A stretch of DNA of 64,000 nucleotides, taken from the NCBI GenBank assembly GCA_004299845.1, contig CP036201.1, positions 1,736,001 to 1,800,000 of the forward strand, given 5' to 3'. A program made the position numbers and the translations under genes. This document shows positions 17,819 to 26,323 of this stretch, one piece after another. Position 1 is the stretch's first letter; each line of letters begins with the position of its first letter. The notes under the pieces are model-generated. The model did no database searches and was not told where the DNA came from. It saw nothing but the letters and a program-made list of their open reading frames with translations. The DNA is from Verrucomicrobia bacterium S94 (GTDB lineage: Bacteria > Verrucomicrobiota > Kiritimatiellia > Kiritimatiellales > Pontiellaceae).

Positions 17819-18508
17819 TCATGATGTTATTCCCTCACTTTCACCGGCTTTTTCTTCAGCTACCGCCTCTTCGCAAAGACCGCTGGTAATGGTCGTAATC
17901 ATCGCGGTCAAATTTCTGGTTTTTTTCCGGAAATAACGTTCGACCAATCCCAGATGGCGGACAAGAAAACGGCTTACCGCATTTTCGGGATAGGCATAGA
18001 CTGCGGCCGTATACCGGGTGACCGATTCACTTTCCTGTTCAACCCGGATATGTATGACCGACTGAAATTTACCGAACGACCGGCGGCCGGCGGAATAGAG
18101 CACAATGTCTATTTCTGTTTCGGAATTCTGTTTACGCAGGACTTCCGTAATATCCGTCCGTTCATTCTTCCGGTTCACGTAAAAATAGGTATTGGACGAG
18201 GTCTGCTGAATTGAAAACTCCGGTTTCCCGTCATCATCAATCATCGTATTGTACGCCTCCTGCACATTGGTCATAAAAGCGGGATCGAGCAGCACCTGAA
18301 GTGCGGCCTTAAAGTTTACCGGCACCGACCCGCTGGTCTCCGCATAAATCGGCTTCTTCTTTTGCAACAGCGTTTTAGAAGGTCCTTCCGGCAATAACGG
18401 CACGGTTTCCAGCGCCTGCACTTCAGCAACACAACACAGCAGCATCGCACCCGCTATCCCGGCGCGGAATACACGGCCGGAATCACATGTATAACTTTTC
18501 AAGAGCAT
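17819..18508 (-). CDS. Exported protein of unknown function
   Basis: From the ATG at 18508 the product has 229 residues. It opens with MLLKSYTCDSGRVFRAGIAG and then AMLLCCVAEVQALE, a likely signal peptide. An upstream in-frame start at 18562 would bury the signal and overlap the previous gene further. The mature part is mixed alpha/beta (FKAALQVLLDPAFMTNVQEAY, TYFYVNRKNERTDITEVLRK). It could be a lipid-binding or START-like fold, but I do not recognise a family. The gene overlaps the 3' end of the PHP-glycosyltransferase gene by 26 bp, so the two are probably one transcript and act in the same process. Confidence 0.7.
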   Translation of the reverse strand: MLLKSYTCDSGRVFRAGIAGAMLLCCVAEVQALETVPLLPEGPSKTLLQKKKPIYAETSGSVPVNFKAALQVLLDPAFMTNVQEAYNTMIDDDGKPEFSIQQTSSNTYFYVNRKNERTDITEVLRKQNSETEIDIVLYSAGRRSFGKFQSVIHIRVEQESESVTRYTAAVYAYPENAVSRFLVRHLGLVERYFRKKTRNLTAMITTITSGLCEEAVAEEKAGESEGITS

Positions 18509-20888
18509 ACTCCCATCGGCTGTCTTTCGCCTTGCGTCCCGCATTAATTCTGAGCTGTTCATAAAGTTCGCGGTCTTCCGTGACGCGTTTCATAGCCTCA
18601 AACATTTCATCCGGGGTGCGGGCGCCTACCACCAGCCCCGAGTTGTGCGATTCCACAATTTCCTGCGGGCCGCCCTCGTTTGAAACAATTGCCGGAAGGC
18701 CGGATGCATGAGCTTCGAGCACTACATTTCCGAAGGTGTCCGTCATGCTAGGGAATACAAACAGATCGGCACTGGCGTAAACTTCGGCCAGTTCGTCGCC
18801 GTAGAGATAGCCGGTAAAGACAATCTGCGGATCATTGTACTTCAGCTGCAGCTCATCCCGCTGCGGTCCGTCACCCACCACAATCAGATCCGCATCACTG
18901 CCGCTATCGATCAGCCTGCTGAACGCCTTGAGCATCACCTCGATATTTTTCTCCCGGGAAATCCGGCCGGCATAAATGAATTTAAAACTTCCGTTCCGGT
19001 TATAGTCAGCCTCCCAGACCGCGCGGTTGCGCCGTTCCGGACTGAACCGTTCACGATTGATCCCCCGCGGCATGACATCGATTTTATCGCCATCAAATCC
19101 CCCGTCCATCAACAGGGTTTTATACTGACGCGTCGGCACCAGAATCTGATCCATCCGGCCATAGAACCAGCGCATAAAGCGCCAGGCCACTTCGCCCATT
19201 TTTTCATCGTCCAGAATATCGGAAAAAAAGCGCGGAAAATCGGTATGATAAATCCCCCTGGTCTTCAGCCCCAGCATATAGGCCGCACCCAGCGCGCAAA
19301 TCCCCAGTGTTCCCGGCGTGGAGATAATGATTTCGTCAAAGCCCTCGTTTTCAAAATAGGCCAGAATCTCCATGAACGGCGGATAGCTGATCATGAGCGA
19401 TTCATATTCCGGCATTCTGAACGAACCGACCGGTTTGAAATTTTTAACCGGGAAATCGGCCGCCGGCTCTTCGTCGAGACTGGTAATGACGGTGATATCC
19501 TTGTGGTTCTCTCTGGCCATGCCGGCCAATGTACGAATGGTTTTCGTGACACCGTTCACATCGGTGAACGTATCGGTGACCCACGCTTTTTTTCCGGTTT
19601 TCTCTTTAAGATTTCCAGCCATGGGAAAGCGGTCGGCCACACTGCGCAGAAATTCCTCATCCTTATGCTGCGTGGCAAAAGCGGTCAGATACGGTGCGAT
19701 GCCGAGTGCAACCGGCCCCAACGAGGAAACCGCCTGCAGCGATCCGATCAGCTCACCTTTGCGGATCTTTTTCGCCGCCTTCTGAATAAATGCAAAACTC
19801 AGCTCCTGACTCAGGCGGCAGGCCGATTTAAAATTAGCGGCATCTTCATCCTCGATCAGAAGGTCATTCGAATTATTTTCCAGCACCCGCGAGAGCTCTT
19901 CAACAATCATCTGCTCAAGCTCATTCATCTGCGTTTTAACATAAGCCTTCTGAATTTTCTTCTGGAATGCCGCCTTGACGGATGCCCGGAAACCGGTTTT
20001 TTCCTGCCCTTTTTCATCGGGGGTTTCAGCCATGGTTTTCAGTACATTACCGATGACCGAACGATCGTTGGTTCCCGGAGAAAGAAGCCGCTCTTTATAA
20101 TAGCAGTAGGCAATACGGTAAAGACTGTTTGCCAGACGGACACTGGTGCCGCCCACACCTCCGGGTTCGTGCTGCCCTTCCCGGATAAACTCCAGAAAAT
20201 CAATAACGCCGGGAGCATAAGGCGTAACCGTGTAGGCACCGGCAATGTACAGGCCGCCATGATCATCCGATCCGCCTGTAAGGGTTTTATTCCAGGGCTC
20301 AAGTCCGACGGGTTCCAGATGGTGCCGGTCCGCCAGCGCGGCAATCACTTCCGGCGTCAGACTCTGAAAAACTGCATTACCAATATCGCAGGCTCTCGGC
20401 ACCCGGGAACCGTTAATGCCTTCGAAACGGTTGAACATCACGAGCAGTTTTTCAAACTGCTCCACCGTCAGTTTATCATTCACCCGAAACAGCGGATGGG
20501 CAATCGTATGAATCACCCGGTTCTGATTCATATACTGGCGCAGGTCGTATATGTTTTCCCGAATCTTCTGCATATCGCGAAACTGATTCTCCGTAATCCC
20601 CGAAACCAGGCAATGGATTTTGCAGCCGTTTTCCGGGAAATAGGTGGTCAGTTCAGCCGAGATAAAGGTTCCCGGTAAATGGGCAATCTCCATGGCACCG
20701 CGAATACAGTTGTGATCGGAAATCGTCACAAAATCCATCCCCGCTTTTTTACAGGCACGGTAAACCTCCAGCGGCTCCATAAAACTTTCAGGAGCCCCGA
20801 TACGGCGGAGAAACCACTCGGAAGGGCGGTCGGAATATTTGCTATGCACATGAAGATCGGCTTTAGACACGGAAACGTTTGTTTTCAT
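18483..20888 (-). CDS. PHP-domain / GT4 glycosyltransferase fusion protein
   Basis: An 801-residue two-domain enzyme. Residues 1 to about 250 are a PHP phosphoesterase-type domain with metal motifs DLHVHSKYSD, FVTISDHN, VIHTIAHPLF and GGSDDHGGLY. A helical linker follows (about 260-385). Residues about 420-801 are a GT-B glycosyltransferase: the acceptor domain has GTLGICALGAAYMLGLK, and the donor domain has KFIYAGRISREKNIEVMLKA, VVGDGPQRDEL and the family-4 signature FPSMTDTFGNVVLEAHASGLP. It presumably glycosylates a lipid or phosphorylated carrier and may also hydrolyse a phosphoester. It overlaps the following small exported protein gene. Confidence 0.88.
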   Translation of the reverse strand: MKTNVSVSKADLHVHSKYSDRPSEWFLRRIGAPESFMEPLEVYRACKKAGMDFVTISDHNCIRGAMEIAHLPGTFISAELTTYFPENGCKIHCLVSGITENQFRDMQKIRENIYDLRQYMNQNRVIHTIAHPLFRVNDKLTVEQFEKLLVMFNRFEGINGSRVPRACDIGNAVFQSLTPEVIAALADRHHLEPVGLEPWNKTLTGGSDDHGGLYIAGAYTVTPYAPGVIDFLEFIREGQHEPGGVGGTSVRLANSLYRIAYCYYKERLLSPGTNDRSVIGNVLKTMAETPDEKGQEKTGFRASVKAAFQKKIQKAYVKTQMNELEQMIVEELSRVLENNSNDLLIEDEDAANFKSACRLSQELSFAFIQKAAKKIRKGELIGSLQAVSSLGPVALGIAPYLTAFATQHKDEEFLRSVADRFPMAGNLKEKTGKKAWVTDTFTDVNGVTKTIRTLAGMARENHKDITVITSLDEEPAADFPVKNFKPVGSFRMPEYESLMISYPPFMEILAYFENEGFDEIIISTPGTLGICALGAAYMLGLKTRGIYHTDFPRFFSDILDDEKMGEVAWRFMRWFYGRMDQILVPTRQYKTLLMDGGFDGDKIDVMPRGINRERFSPERRNRAVWEADYNRNGSFKFIYAGRISREKNIEVMLKAFSRLIDSGSDADLIVVGDGPQRDELQLKYNDPQIVFTGYLYGDELAEVYASADLFVFPSMTDTFGNVVLEAHASGLPAIVSNEGGPQEIVESHNSGLVVGARTPDEMFEAMKRVTEDRELYEQLRINAGRKAKDSRWEYALEKLYM

Positions 20889-21096
20889 GTGCGCAAATTC
20901 ACCTGAAGCCGTTACCGTCGAATTGGCCGGTCATTAGGATTACATGAGTTTCCGCACCCCAACTCCCCGCTTGATTTTCCATCCATTGGAACTATGATTC
21001 CGGCCCTTTAAATATCGATTAAACCACAGAATACACGGAGTACACGGAAATCCGGCTATTCTGTGTATGCAGTGCATTCCGTGGTGATCATAGTTT
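20889..21096. repeat. Intergenic region with a TTCC-N6-TGGAA palindrome and a larger imperfect inverted repeat
   Basis: At 20977-20991 is TTCC-ATCCAT-TGGAA, one of a set seen in several gaps. At about 21023-21084, ACCACAGAATACAC on the left faces GTGCATTCCGTGGT on the right, giving an imperfect palindrome about 60 bp wide. The inner part (ACACGGAGTACACGGAA) repeats the same word. This resembles the ACCACNGAATACAC intergenic repeats common in PVC genomes. Confidence 0.5.
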
Positions 21097-21897
21097 ATGA
21101 GTAAAATAGAAACAGGCGGATATGAACATCGGTTCGGCGGGCTTTTCCGGCTTTACGGAAAAACGGCCATGGACAACCTGCGCGCAGCACATGTGCTGAT
21201 CGTCGGCGTCGGCGGGGTCGGCTCCTGGGTCGCCGAGGCGCTGGCGCGTTCCGGCATCGGACATCTGACGCTGGTCGACTGGGACGACATCTGTTTTTCC
21301 AACACCAACCGGCAGATCCATGCCATGACCGGCACCGCCGGACGGGCCAAAGTCGATATTCTGGCCGACCGCATTCACCTCATCAATCCGGAATGTGAAG
21401 TCACACCGATCCGCGAATTCTATTCCGATAAAAATGCCGATGAACTGATCCGGCCCGGCCTTTCCTATGTGGTGGATGCCATCGACAAAAAAAACGCCAA
21501 GATTCACCTTATCACACACTGCACGAAACTCGGCATTCCGGTGATCATCAGCGGCGGTGCCGGCGGCCGGGTGGATCCGTCAAAAATACAGACCACCGAC
21601 CTGCGCGACTCCTTTAACGATCCCCTGCTCGCGGCCTGCCGCAAACAGCTGCGCAAAAATATTCCGGGCATGCACCTGAAACATAAAAAGAAATTCGGTA
21701 TCCCCTGCGTCTTCTCCGCAGAGACCATTCGTTATCCGCACCCCGACGGCGGCATCTGCTTTGAAAAACCCGCGGCCGGCGAAGGCCCGAAACAGCTTGA
21801 CTGCCAGTTCGGCTTCGGGTCCGCCGCCTTCCTGACCGGAAGCTTCGGTTTCGCCATGGCCGCCAGAATCATCAACGACCTCACTGCTGAACCGTAA
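21097..21897 (+). CDS. tcdA: tRNA threonylcarbamoyladenosine dehydratase (E1/ThiF family)
   Basis: TcdA (CsdL/YgdL) uses ATP to cyclise N6-threonylcarbamoyladenosine at position 37 of tRNAs. The 266-residue length is typical. The ATP-binding loop is VLIVGVGGVGSWVAEALARS (about 32-51). The E1 features follow: LVDWDDICFSNTNRQIHA (about 59-76), the catalytic-loop region YVVDAIDKKNAKIHLI (about 127-142) and a crossover with KKFGIPCVFSAETIRYPHPD. The C-terminus has the hydrophobic FGSAAFLTGSFGFAMAARII membrane-association segment. It converges with the methyltransferase gene, with only 11 bp between. Confidence 0.93.
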   Translation: MSKIETGGYEHRFGGLFRLYGKTAMDNLRAAHVLIVGVGGVGSWVAEALARSGIGHLTLVDWDDICFSNTNRQIHAMTGTAGRAKVDILADRIHLINPECEVTPIREFYSDKNADELIRPGLSYVVDAIDKKNAKIHLITHCTKLGIPVIISGGAGGRVDPSKIQTTDLRDSFNDPLLAACRKQLRKNIPGMHLKHKKKFGIPCVFSAETIRYPHPDGGICFEKPAAGEGPKQLDCQFGFGSAAFLTGSFGFAMAARIINDLTAEP

Positions 21898-21908
21898 TTC
21901 AGACCGGA

Positions 21909-22565
21909 TTAACCGACCAAAGCAAGTTCTGTACAGGAACCGAAAAAACCGATGGGATTTGTGCCGAGGCGTCGCTCACCCTCCCAGCGTTTAATCAGCT
22001 CCTGCTCATTTCTGCGGTGCGTATCATCCAGCAGAATCCGGCAATCCGGATCAAGATGACTTCCCATCACCGGAAACAGGCCGTAACGTCCGCCCCGGAT
22101 TGTTCCCGGCGGTCCGTCACAGATCACCATACCGAAATCGGCCGGCAGATTTTCCGGCGCGTCATACCACTCGAATTCCCCGTAGGATTTCAGCGGCGCA
22201 TGACATACGGTCACCGGTTTTAAATTCAGCGAAACCAGGACCTCGTTCACATGAGCCGCCCAGTATTCGTGATGTTCGAACGCCCAGGCTTTCCGGTTGT
22301 ATTTTTCCGCCAGCAGCGCAATGAGCAAAGTGGTCGCCCCGGAACCGCATTCAAGAACCGGCCCTTTGCTTTCCCTGAAAATACGTTCAACCTGCTGAAG
22401 GTAACGGGCACTGGCCGAATAACCGATATTGCCCCAGGAGAGTAAAAGCTGAATCCGCTGCTGCCAGCCCAGCGGCCTTTCGGAGTTTAAATATTCACGG
22501 ACATTGCCGACCACCCGTTTGAGGTTCCGGCTTTCGAGTCGGCGTTTCTGTGCTCTGGAAGACAT
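21909..22565 (-). CDS. SAM-dependent methyltransferase-like protein
   Basis: The motif GPVLECGSGATTLLIALLAE is a class I methyltransferase SAM-binding loop. It is followed by KAWAFEHHEYWAAHV, whose acidic strand end fits motif post-I, and FGMVICDGPPGTIRGGRYGL, motif II. The product is 218 residues from the ATG at 22565, which has GAAAGGGA just upstream. A TTG at 22646 would give 245 residues. The N-terminus is very basic (SSRAQKRRLESRNLKRVVG). The substrate is unknown. A C-terminal GFFGSCTELALVG ends the fold. Confidence 0.7.
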   Translation of the reverse strand: MSSRAQKRRLESRNLKRVVGNVREYLNSERPLGWQQRIQLLLSWGNIGYSASARYLQQVERIFRESKGPVLECGSGATTLLIALLAEKYNRKAWAFEHHEYWAAHVNEVLVSLNLKPVTVCHAPLKSYGEFEWYDAPENLPADFGMVICDGPPGTIRGGRYGLFPVMGSHLDPDCRILLDDTHRRNEQELIKRWEGERRLGTNPIGFFGSCTELALVG

Positions 22566-22736
22566 AAATTCCCTTTCGTAGAAGTGATTCCAGTTCGCAA
22601 ATGTTCTGCGTTTGATGAAATATTTAACGAAAGGATTAGCCCGCAATGGGAACGGGATTAGCTCTGTGTGAGTTAAACAAACGGAAATCAGGGAATCCTC
22701 CCCTTTGTTTCCCGTATTTACGATTTTCCATGGTGG

Positions 22737-23210
22737 TCAATAAACCGCAAGAATGATGCCTTCAAGGCCCGACGGCAGTTCAACAAACCCGGCTTCGAAA
22801 TTGTTCATCAGCCGGGAACCCAGCGGCGACTCCGGCGTTACAACCGTCACCGTCCGACCGGCGGCCTTAACTTCCGTACCTCCACCGCAGTTCAGCAGCA
22901 TGAAAGTATCTGTTTCTCCGTCGAGCTCCACATCGACCATAGCTCCGACATCAATTTCCTGCCCCGTGAAATCCTCAATCTCCATGGATTTCAGTTCATC
23001 AATCCAGTGCTGAAGCTCCAGTGCATGAGCGGCATAACCCCGCGCCAGATGAGCCGCCTCGAATCCGGTGGTATCGCGCTGTTTTTCGGCATGGGCGGCA
23101 CTGAAAGCCGATGCGGCATTCGACTGCACGTTCGCACGCGCCTGCCGCTCGAGTTCTTTTTCCAGGGCCTGAATTACCGCCGCTATAACCGTCTCTTTCA
23201 TGGCGCGCAT
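22737..23210 (-). CDS. GreA/GreB-family transcription factor-like protein
   Basis: A 157-residue protein with a helical N-terminal half and a C-terminal FKBP-like Gre domain. The C-terminal marker is VTVVTPESPLGSRLMNNFEAGF, equivalent to the 'SPLGxALLG' motif of GreA/B. The N-terminal coiled coil (about 10-75) lacks the pair of acidic residues at the tip that coordinates Mg in RNA polymerase for transcript cleavage. It is therefore probably a Gre-like, non-cleaving RNA polymerase secondary-channel factor. It may start at 23210 or at the second Met (23201). It is divergent from dgt. Confidence 0.75.
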   Translation of the reverse strand: MRAMKETVIAAVIQALEKELERQARANVQSNAASAFSAAHAEKQRDTTGFEAAHLARGYAAHALELQHWIDELKSMEIEDFTGQEIDVGAMVDVELDGETDTFMLLNCGGGTEVKAAGRTVTVVTPESPLGSRLMNNFEAGFVELPSGLEGIILAVY

Positions 23211-23295
23211 TTATAGCCGCAAATTTCCGGCCATTGGAAGTTTGATTCATGATAATCCTGAAGTCATGATGCATACTTTTACGGAGGAAGCATTT
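23211..23295. promoter_or_regulatory. Divergent promoter region with TTCC-N6-TGGAA palindrome
   Basis: The 85-bp gap between the Gre-like gene and dgt holds TTCC-GGCCAT-TGGAA at 23225-23239. It continues as CCATTGGAAGTTTGATTC, close to the copies at 20983 and 7908. GGAGGA (about 23284-23289) is the ribosome-binding site that sets the dgt start. Confidence 0.5.
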
Positions 23296-24597
23296 ATGGC
23301 TGATAAAATGACCTGGGAAAAACTGCTGAGCGGCAACCGCCTGATGGACAACCGCAAGATTGACCGCGGCGGCACACGCACCGGTTTTCACCGCGACTAC
23401 GACCGCATTGCTTTCAGTCATCCGTTCCGACGGATGAGTGATAAAACGCAGGTGCATCCCCTTTCACCGAACGATCATATTCATTCCCGGCTGACACACA
23501 GTCTGGAAGTTTCCATAGTCGGGCGCAGTCTGGGCATGTCCGTCGGCGAACACCTGAATCTTCCTGAAGGCATCAACCCGACTCACGTCGGCCAGATTCT
23601 TCAGGCGGCCTGCCTGATGCACGATCTCGGAAATCCCCCGTTTGGCCATGCCGGTGAAGATGCCATTCAGCTCTGGTTTTCCGATCCGAAAAACGCACAC
23701 CACCTTGAAGGACTGACTCCGGAACAGATCAGCGATTTTCAATCGTTCGAGGGTAACGCCCAGGCTTTCCGGATTGTGACCAATCTGGAAAACAACCCCG
23801 GCAATGGCGGAATGCAGCTGACGTGCGCCACACTCGGGGCATTGATGAAATATCCGTGGACCAGTGATAAAATTCGGGGAAAGAAAAAATTCGGGGCCTT
23901 TCAGGCGGAAAAACATCTGATGGAAATGGTGGCCAAAGAGACCGGTATGATCAAAGAAGAGGACGGCCGCTATAAACGCCATCCGCTGGCCTATCTTGCC
24001 GAAGCCGCCGATGACATCTGCTACCGGATCATCGATCTCGAAGACGCCGAAGAAATCGGCGTGGTATCGTACTCCAAAGTCAAAAGTCTGCTGAGTGATA
24101 TATGCGGAAGGAAAGCCGACTCCAAATTCAGCAAGCGCAAACAGATTTCCTCGCTTCGCTCGGCCTCCATCAACAAAGCGGTAAATGCGGTATCCGCAGC
24201 ATTTCTTGAACATGAAGAGCAGTTTCTTTCCGGAAAAATCCCCTACGATGTTGAACTGATCAGCCTGTGCCCGCCGGATCTGAAAGAAGCGCTCGACCGC
24301 GCCAAGCGGTACGCCAAAAAGCATATCTACACCGATCCTCGGAAAATGGGGCTGCAGCTCGGCGGATATAAACACATCGGCAACATGCTGGAGCTGTTCT
24401 GCACGGCGGCCCGTCAGCGAATCGACCATAAAGACATTTCCTACCATTGCGAACAGGTCATTACGCTGCTCAAATCCGATGCTCCGAAATACGGCGATGA
24501 GCTGTACCCTTCTCTGCTGAAACTCACCGATTTTATTTCCGGCATGACCGACCACTATGCCTCGCGCCTGGCCCGGCAGCTGAGCGGCATGGGATAA
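23296..24597 (+). CDS. dgt: Deoxyguanosinetriphosphate triphosphohydrolase (dGTPase)
   Basis: An HD-superfamily metal enzyme that hydrolyses dGTP to deoxyguanosine and triphosphate. Starting at the ATG at 23296, which follows a strong GGAGGA site, the protein has 433 residues. The metal motif is complete: His68 in SRLTHSLEVS, His109-Asp110 in ACLMHDLGNPPFGHAGE, and a downstream Asp in YLAEAADDICYRIIDLEDA. The early motif DYDRIAFSHPFRRMSDKTQV (about 35-54) is diagnostic. The C-terminal region is helical. Upstream in-frame starts exist but have no ribosome-binding site. It converges with the next gene, one base apart. Confidence 0.93.
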   Translation: MADKMTWEKLLSGNRLMDNRKIDRGGTRTGFHRDYDRIAFSHPFRRMSDKTQVHPLSPNDHIHSRLTHSLEVSIVGRSLGMSVGEHLNLPEGINPTHVGQILQAACLMHDLGNPPFGHAGEDAIQLWFSDPKNAHHLEGLTPEQISDFQSFEGNAQAFRIVTNLENNPGNGGMQLTCATLGALMKYPWTSDKIRGKKKFGAFQAEKHLMEMVAKETGMIKEEDGRYKRHPLAYLAEAADDICYRIIDLEDAEEIGVVSYSKVKSLLSDICGRKADSKFSKRKQISSLRSASINKAVNAVSAAFLEHEEQFLSGKIPYDVELISLCPPDLKEALDRAKRYAKKHIYTDPRKMGLQLGGYKHIGNMLELFCTAARQRIDHKDISYHCEQVITLLKSDAPKYGDELYPSLLKLTDFISGMTDHYASRLARQLSGMG

Positions 24598-24598
24598 A

Positions 24599-26314
24599 TC
24601 ACTTAAAAATCGAATCAATCCCCATAGCCGATTCGGAAGCGAATTCCGGCACCGCCTTTCTGCTGAACCGTTTCAGAAGCGGGTACAGCATAGAAAGTAT
24701 ATTCAGCGTTACCACGCGGTCGAACAGCCGATAGCCATGCTCACCGCGGAACATCATTTTCAGCATCAGATGCAGATGAGCACGCCGCAGTTTAAATTTT
24801 GAGGTGTCCAGCATAAGAACATACCGCGGCTCTTTATACTTCATTTCATATTCGGTTTTCATTTTCTGCAGCCGCGCCACCAGCTCATCGGTGAAATCAA
24901 GAAAATAGTATTCCCGAACCGTGGCCATGATGCTGAAGGTATCGTACTGAAACTCGAGATCTTCAACCGGCAGCCCCAGCGGTCCGGCCAGCTCCTGCAT
25001 ACGCCTGATTTTTTTCAGCGCCCGGAACCCCTGCTTCACGGCCCGTTTGCCGTCGCTCACATAGCAGCGCATAAATTTACGCATAAAGTGATTGGCCACA
25101 ATATGGCGCCAGTAGACATTCACCAGCGGCGGAACCCGCAGACGACGGAAATAAATATTACGCGATGCAAAATCCTCGGTATAGAGCAGTTCCTTGATGA
25201 CTTCATCGGAAAGCCGGAGTAATTCCTGCAGCGGCCGCCAATGGGGATCGGAATAATTCCGTCGGTAATATTCCTGAATCACCTGATCCGTCGTAACCGT
25301 CTGATCCCGGAATAGCTGCACCGTCACAAAGGTATTGATTTCGTTCCACACAGCATGCTCATCCAGATAGGTCAGGCGGCGGAAACCGCTCCATCCTCCG
25401 GTCTGGCACCAGACCGAAATTCCGGCAATATTCTGGCCGATCAGTTTATCCCGGATGTCTTCGTAATCCCAGCCGATGAACGAGGGATATTCACCGAAAC
25501 CCTCATATTCACGCCGCGCCTGGAATTCAACCAGTTTCCGATGCCCGCCACGGAAGAACAGCCGATTCAGCGGCAGATAGCGGAAAAAGTCGGACTGCCC
25601 GTATTTCATGGAAATAATAAAATGATCATTTTCCAACCCCCGGAAAACGGCATCGAAGGTATCCGGATTCCAGATGATATCCCCCACTTTACCAACGCCG
25701 ACACTCCAGGTCCGGAAAATCAACTGCCGGTCAAATTCCTCAAAAACCGGGATCAAGGTCTCAATCATCCGGCGGGCCTGCAACGGACTCGAAAGCACCA
25801 GCCGGCTGTGGAAATCGCCCTCCACATCCAGTCCGTCCGCTTCGCCGATACGGACAATCAGACCGCCGACATTCGGAAAATCGGTGAAAAGCTGACGGCA
25901 GGCATCGGCCGCGAAACGCCGGATATCTTCGTCTTTGCTGCCGATGTGCTTTTCGATGGCACGGTTATAAAACAGCAGATCGGTGGTAATATACGGCGTA
26001 AGACCATGGCTCTCGGCAATCTCAAACAACGCACTGAAAAGCAGCCGGTATTCAAAAAGTTTGTTAACCAGTTCCGGCCCGTAAAAATCGAAAATACAAA
26101 GGTGCGCCAGATCATCGAGCGTGATGGCATTATAGCCCGCATCCGCCGCTTTGGTACAAAAGGTTTTGAAATCCTTCTGAATCTGTTTCGTTCGGTACGG
26201 GTTCAGCCCGCCGTCTTTTTCAAGATGAACAAAAGGGGCTTTCGACCAGTTGATCACCTCCTGGTCGCAGCCCCTGAAAAACGGCGAAATGCCGTCTATT
26301 AAAAACAGATCCAT
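24599..26314 (-). CDS. Conserved protein resembling a glycoside hydrolase-like TIM barrel
   Basis: A 571-residue protein with no signal peptide. The N-terminal 370 residues look like a TIM barrel: strands such as DAGYNAITLDDLAHLCIFD, LTPYITTDLLFY, GGLIVRIGEADGLDVEGDFH, QLIFRTWSVGVGKVGDIIWN and ISVWCQTGGWSGFRRLTYLD alternate with helices. This pattern and the acidic residues recall GH67/alpha-glucuronidase-like proteins, but I cannot place it in a named family. The C-terminal third is helical and basic. It starts 9 bp after the TPR gene that ends the TonB operon, so it may be its last gene. Confidence 0.65.
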   Translation of the reverse strand: MDLFLIDGISPFFRGCDQEVINWSKAPFVHLEKDGGLNPYRTKQIQKDFKTFCTKAADAGYNAITLDDLAHLCIFDFYGPELVNKLFEYRLLFSALFEIAESHGLTPYITTDLLFYNRAIEKHIGSKDEDIRRFAADACRQLFTDFPNVGGLIVRIGEADGLDVEGDFHSRLVLSSPLQARRMIETLIPVFEEFDRQLIFRTWSVGVGKVGDIIWNPDTFDAVFRGLENDHFIISMKYGQSDFFRYLPLNRLFFRGGHRKLVEFQARREYEGFGEYPSFIGWDYEDIRDKLIGQNIAGISVWCQTGGWSGFRRLTYLDEHAVWNEINTFVTVQLFRDQTVTTDQVIQEYYRRNYSDPHWRPLQELLRLSDEVIKELLYTEDFASRNIYFRRLRVPPLVNVYWRHIVANHFMRKFMRCYVSDGKRAVKQGFRALKKIRRMQELAGPLGLPVEDLEFQYDTFSIMATVREYYFLDFTDELVARLQKMKTEYEMKYKEPRYVLMLDTSKFKLRRAHLHLMLKMMFRGEHGYRLFDRVVTLNILSMLYPLLKRFSRKAVPEFASESAMGIDSIFK

Positions 26315-26323
26315 ACAGATCGA

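Noticed and set aside
18708-20678. 656-codon open frame on the plus strand
   Set aside because: It lies wholly antisense to the PHP-glycosyltransferase gene, has no family motifs, and arises from the codon bias of the true gene.
23464-24618. 384-codon open frame on the minus strand
   Set aside because: Antisense to dgt; no family motif and overlaps the end of the next gene.
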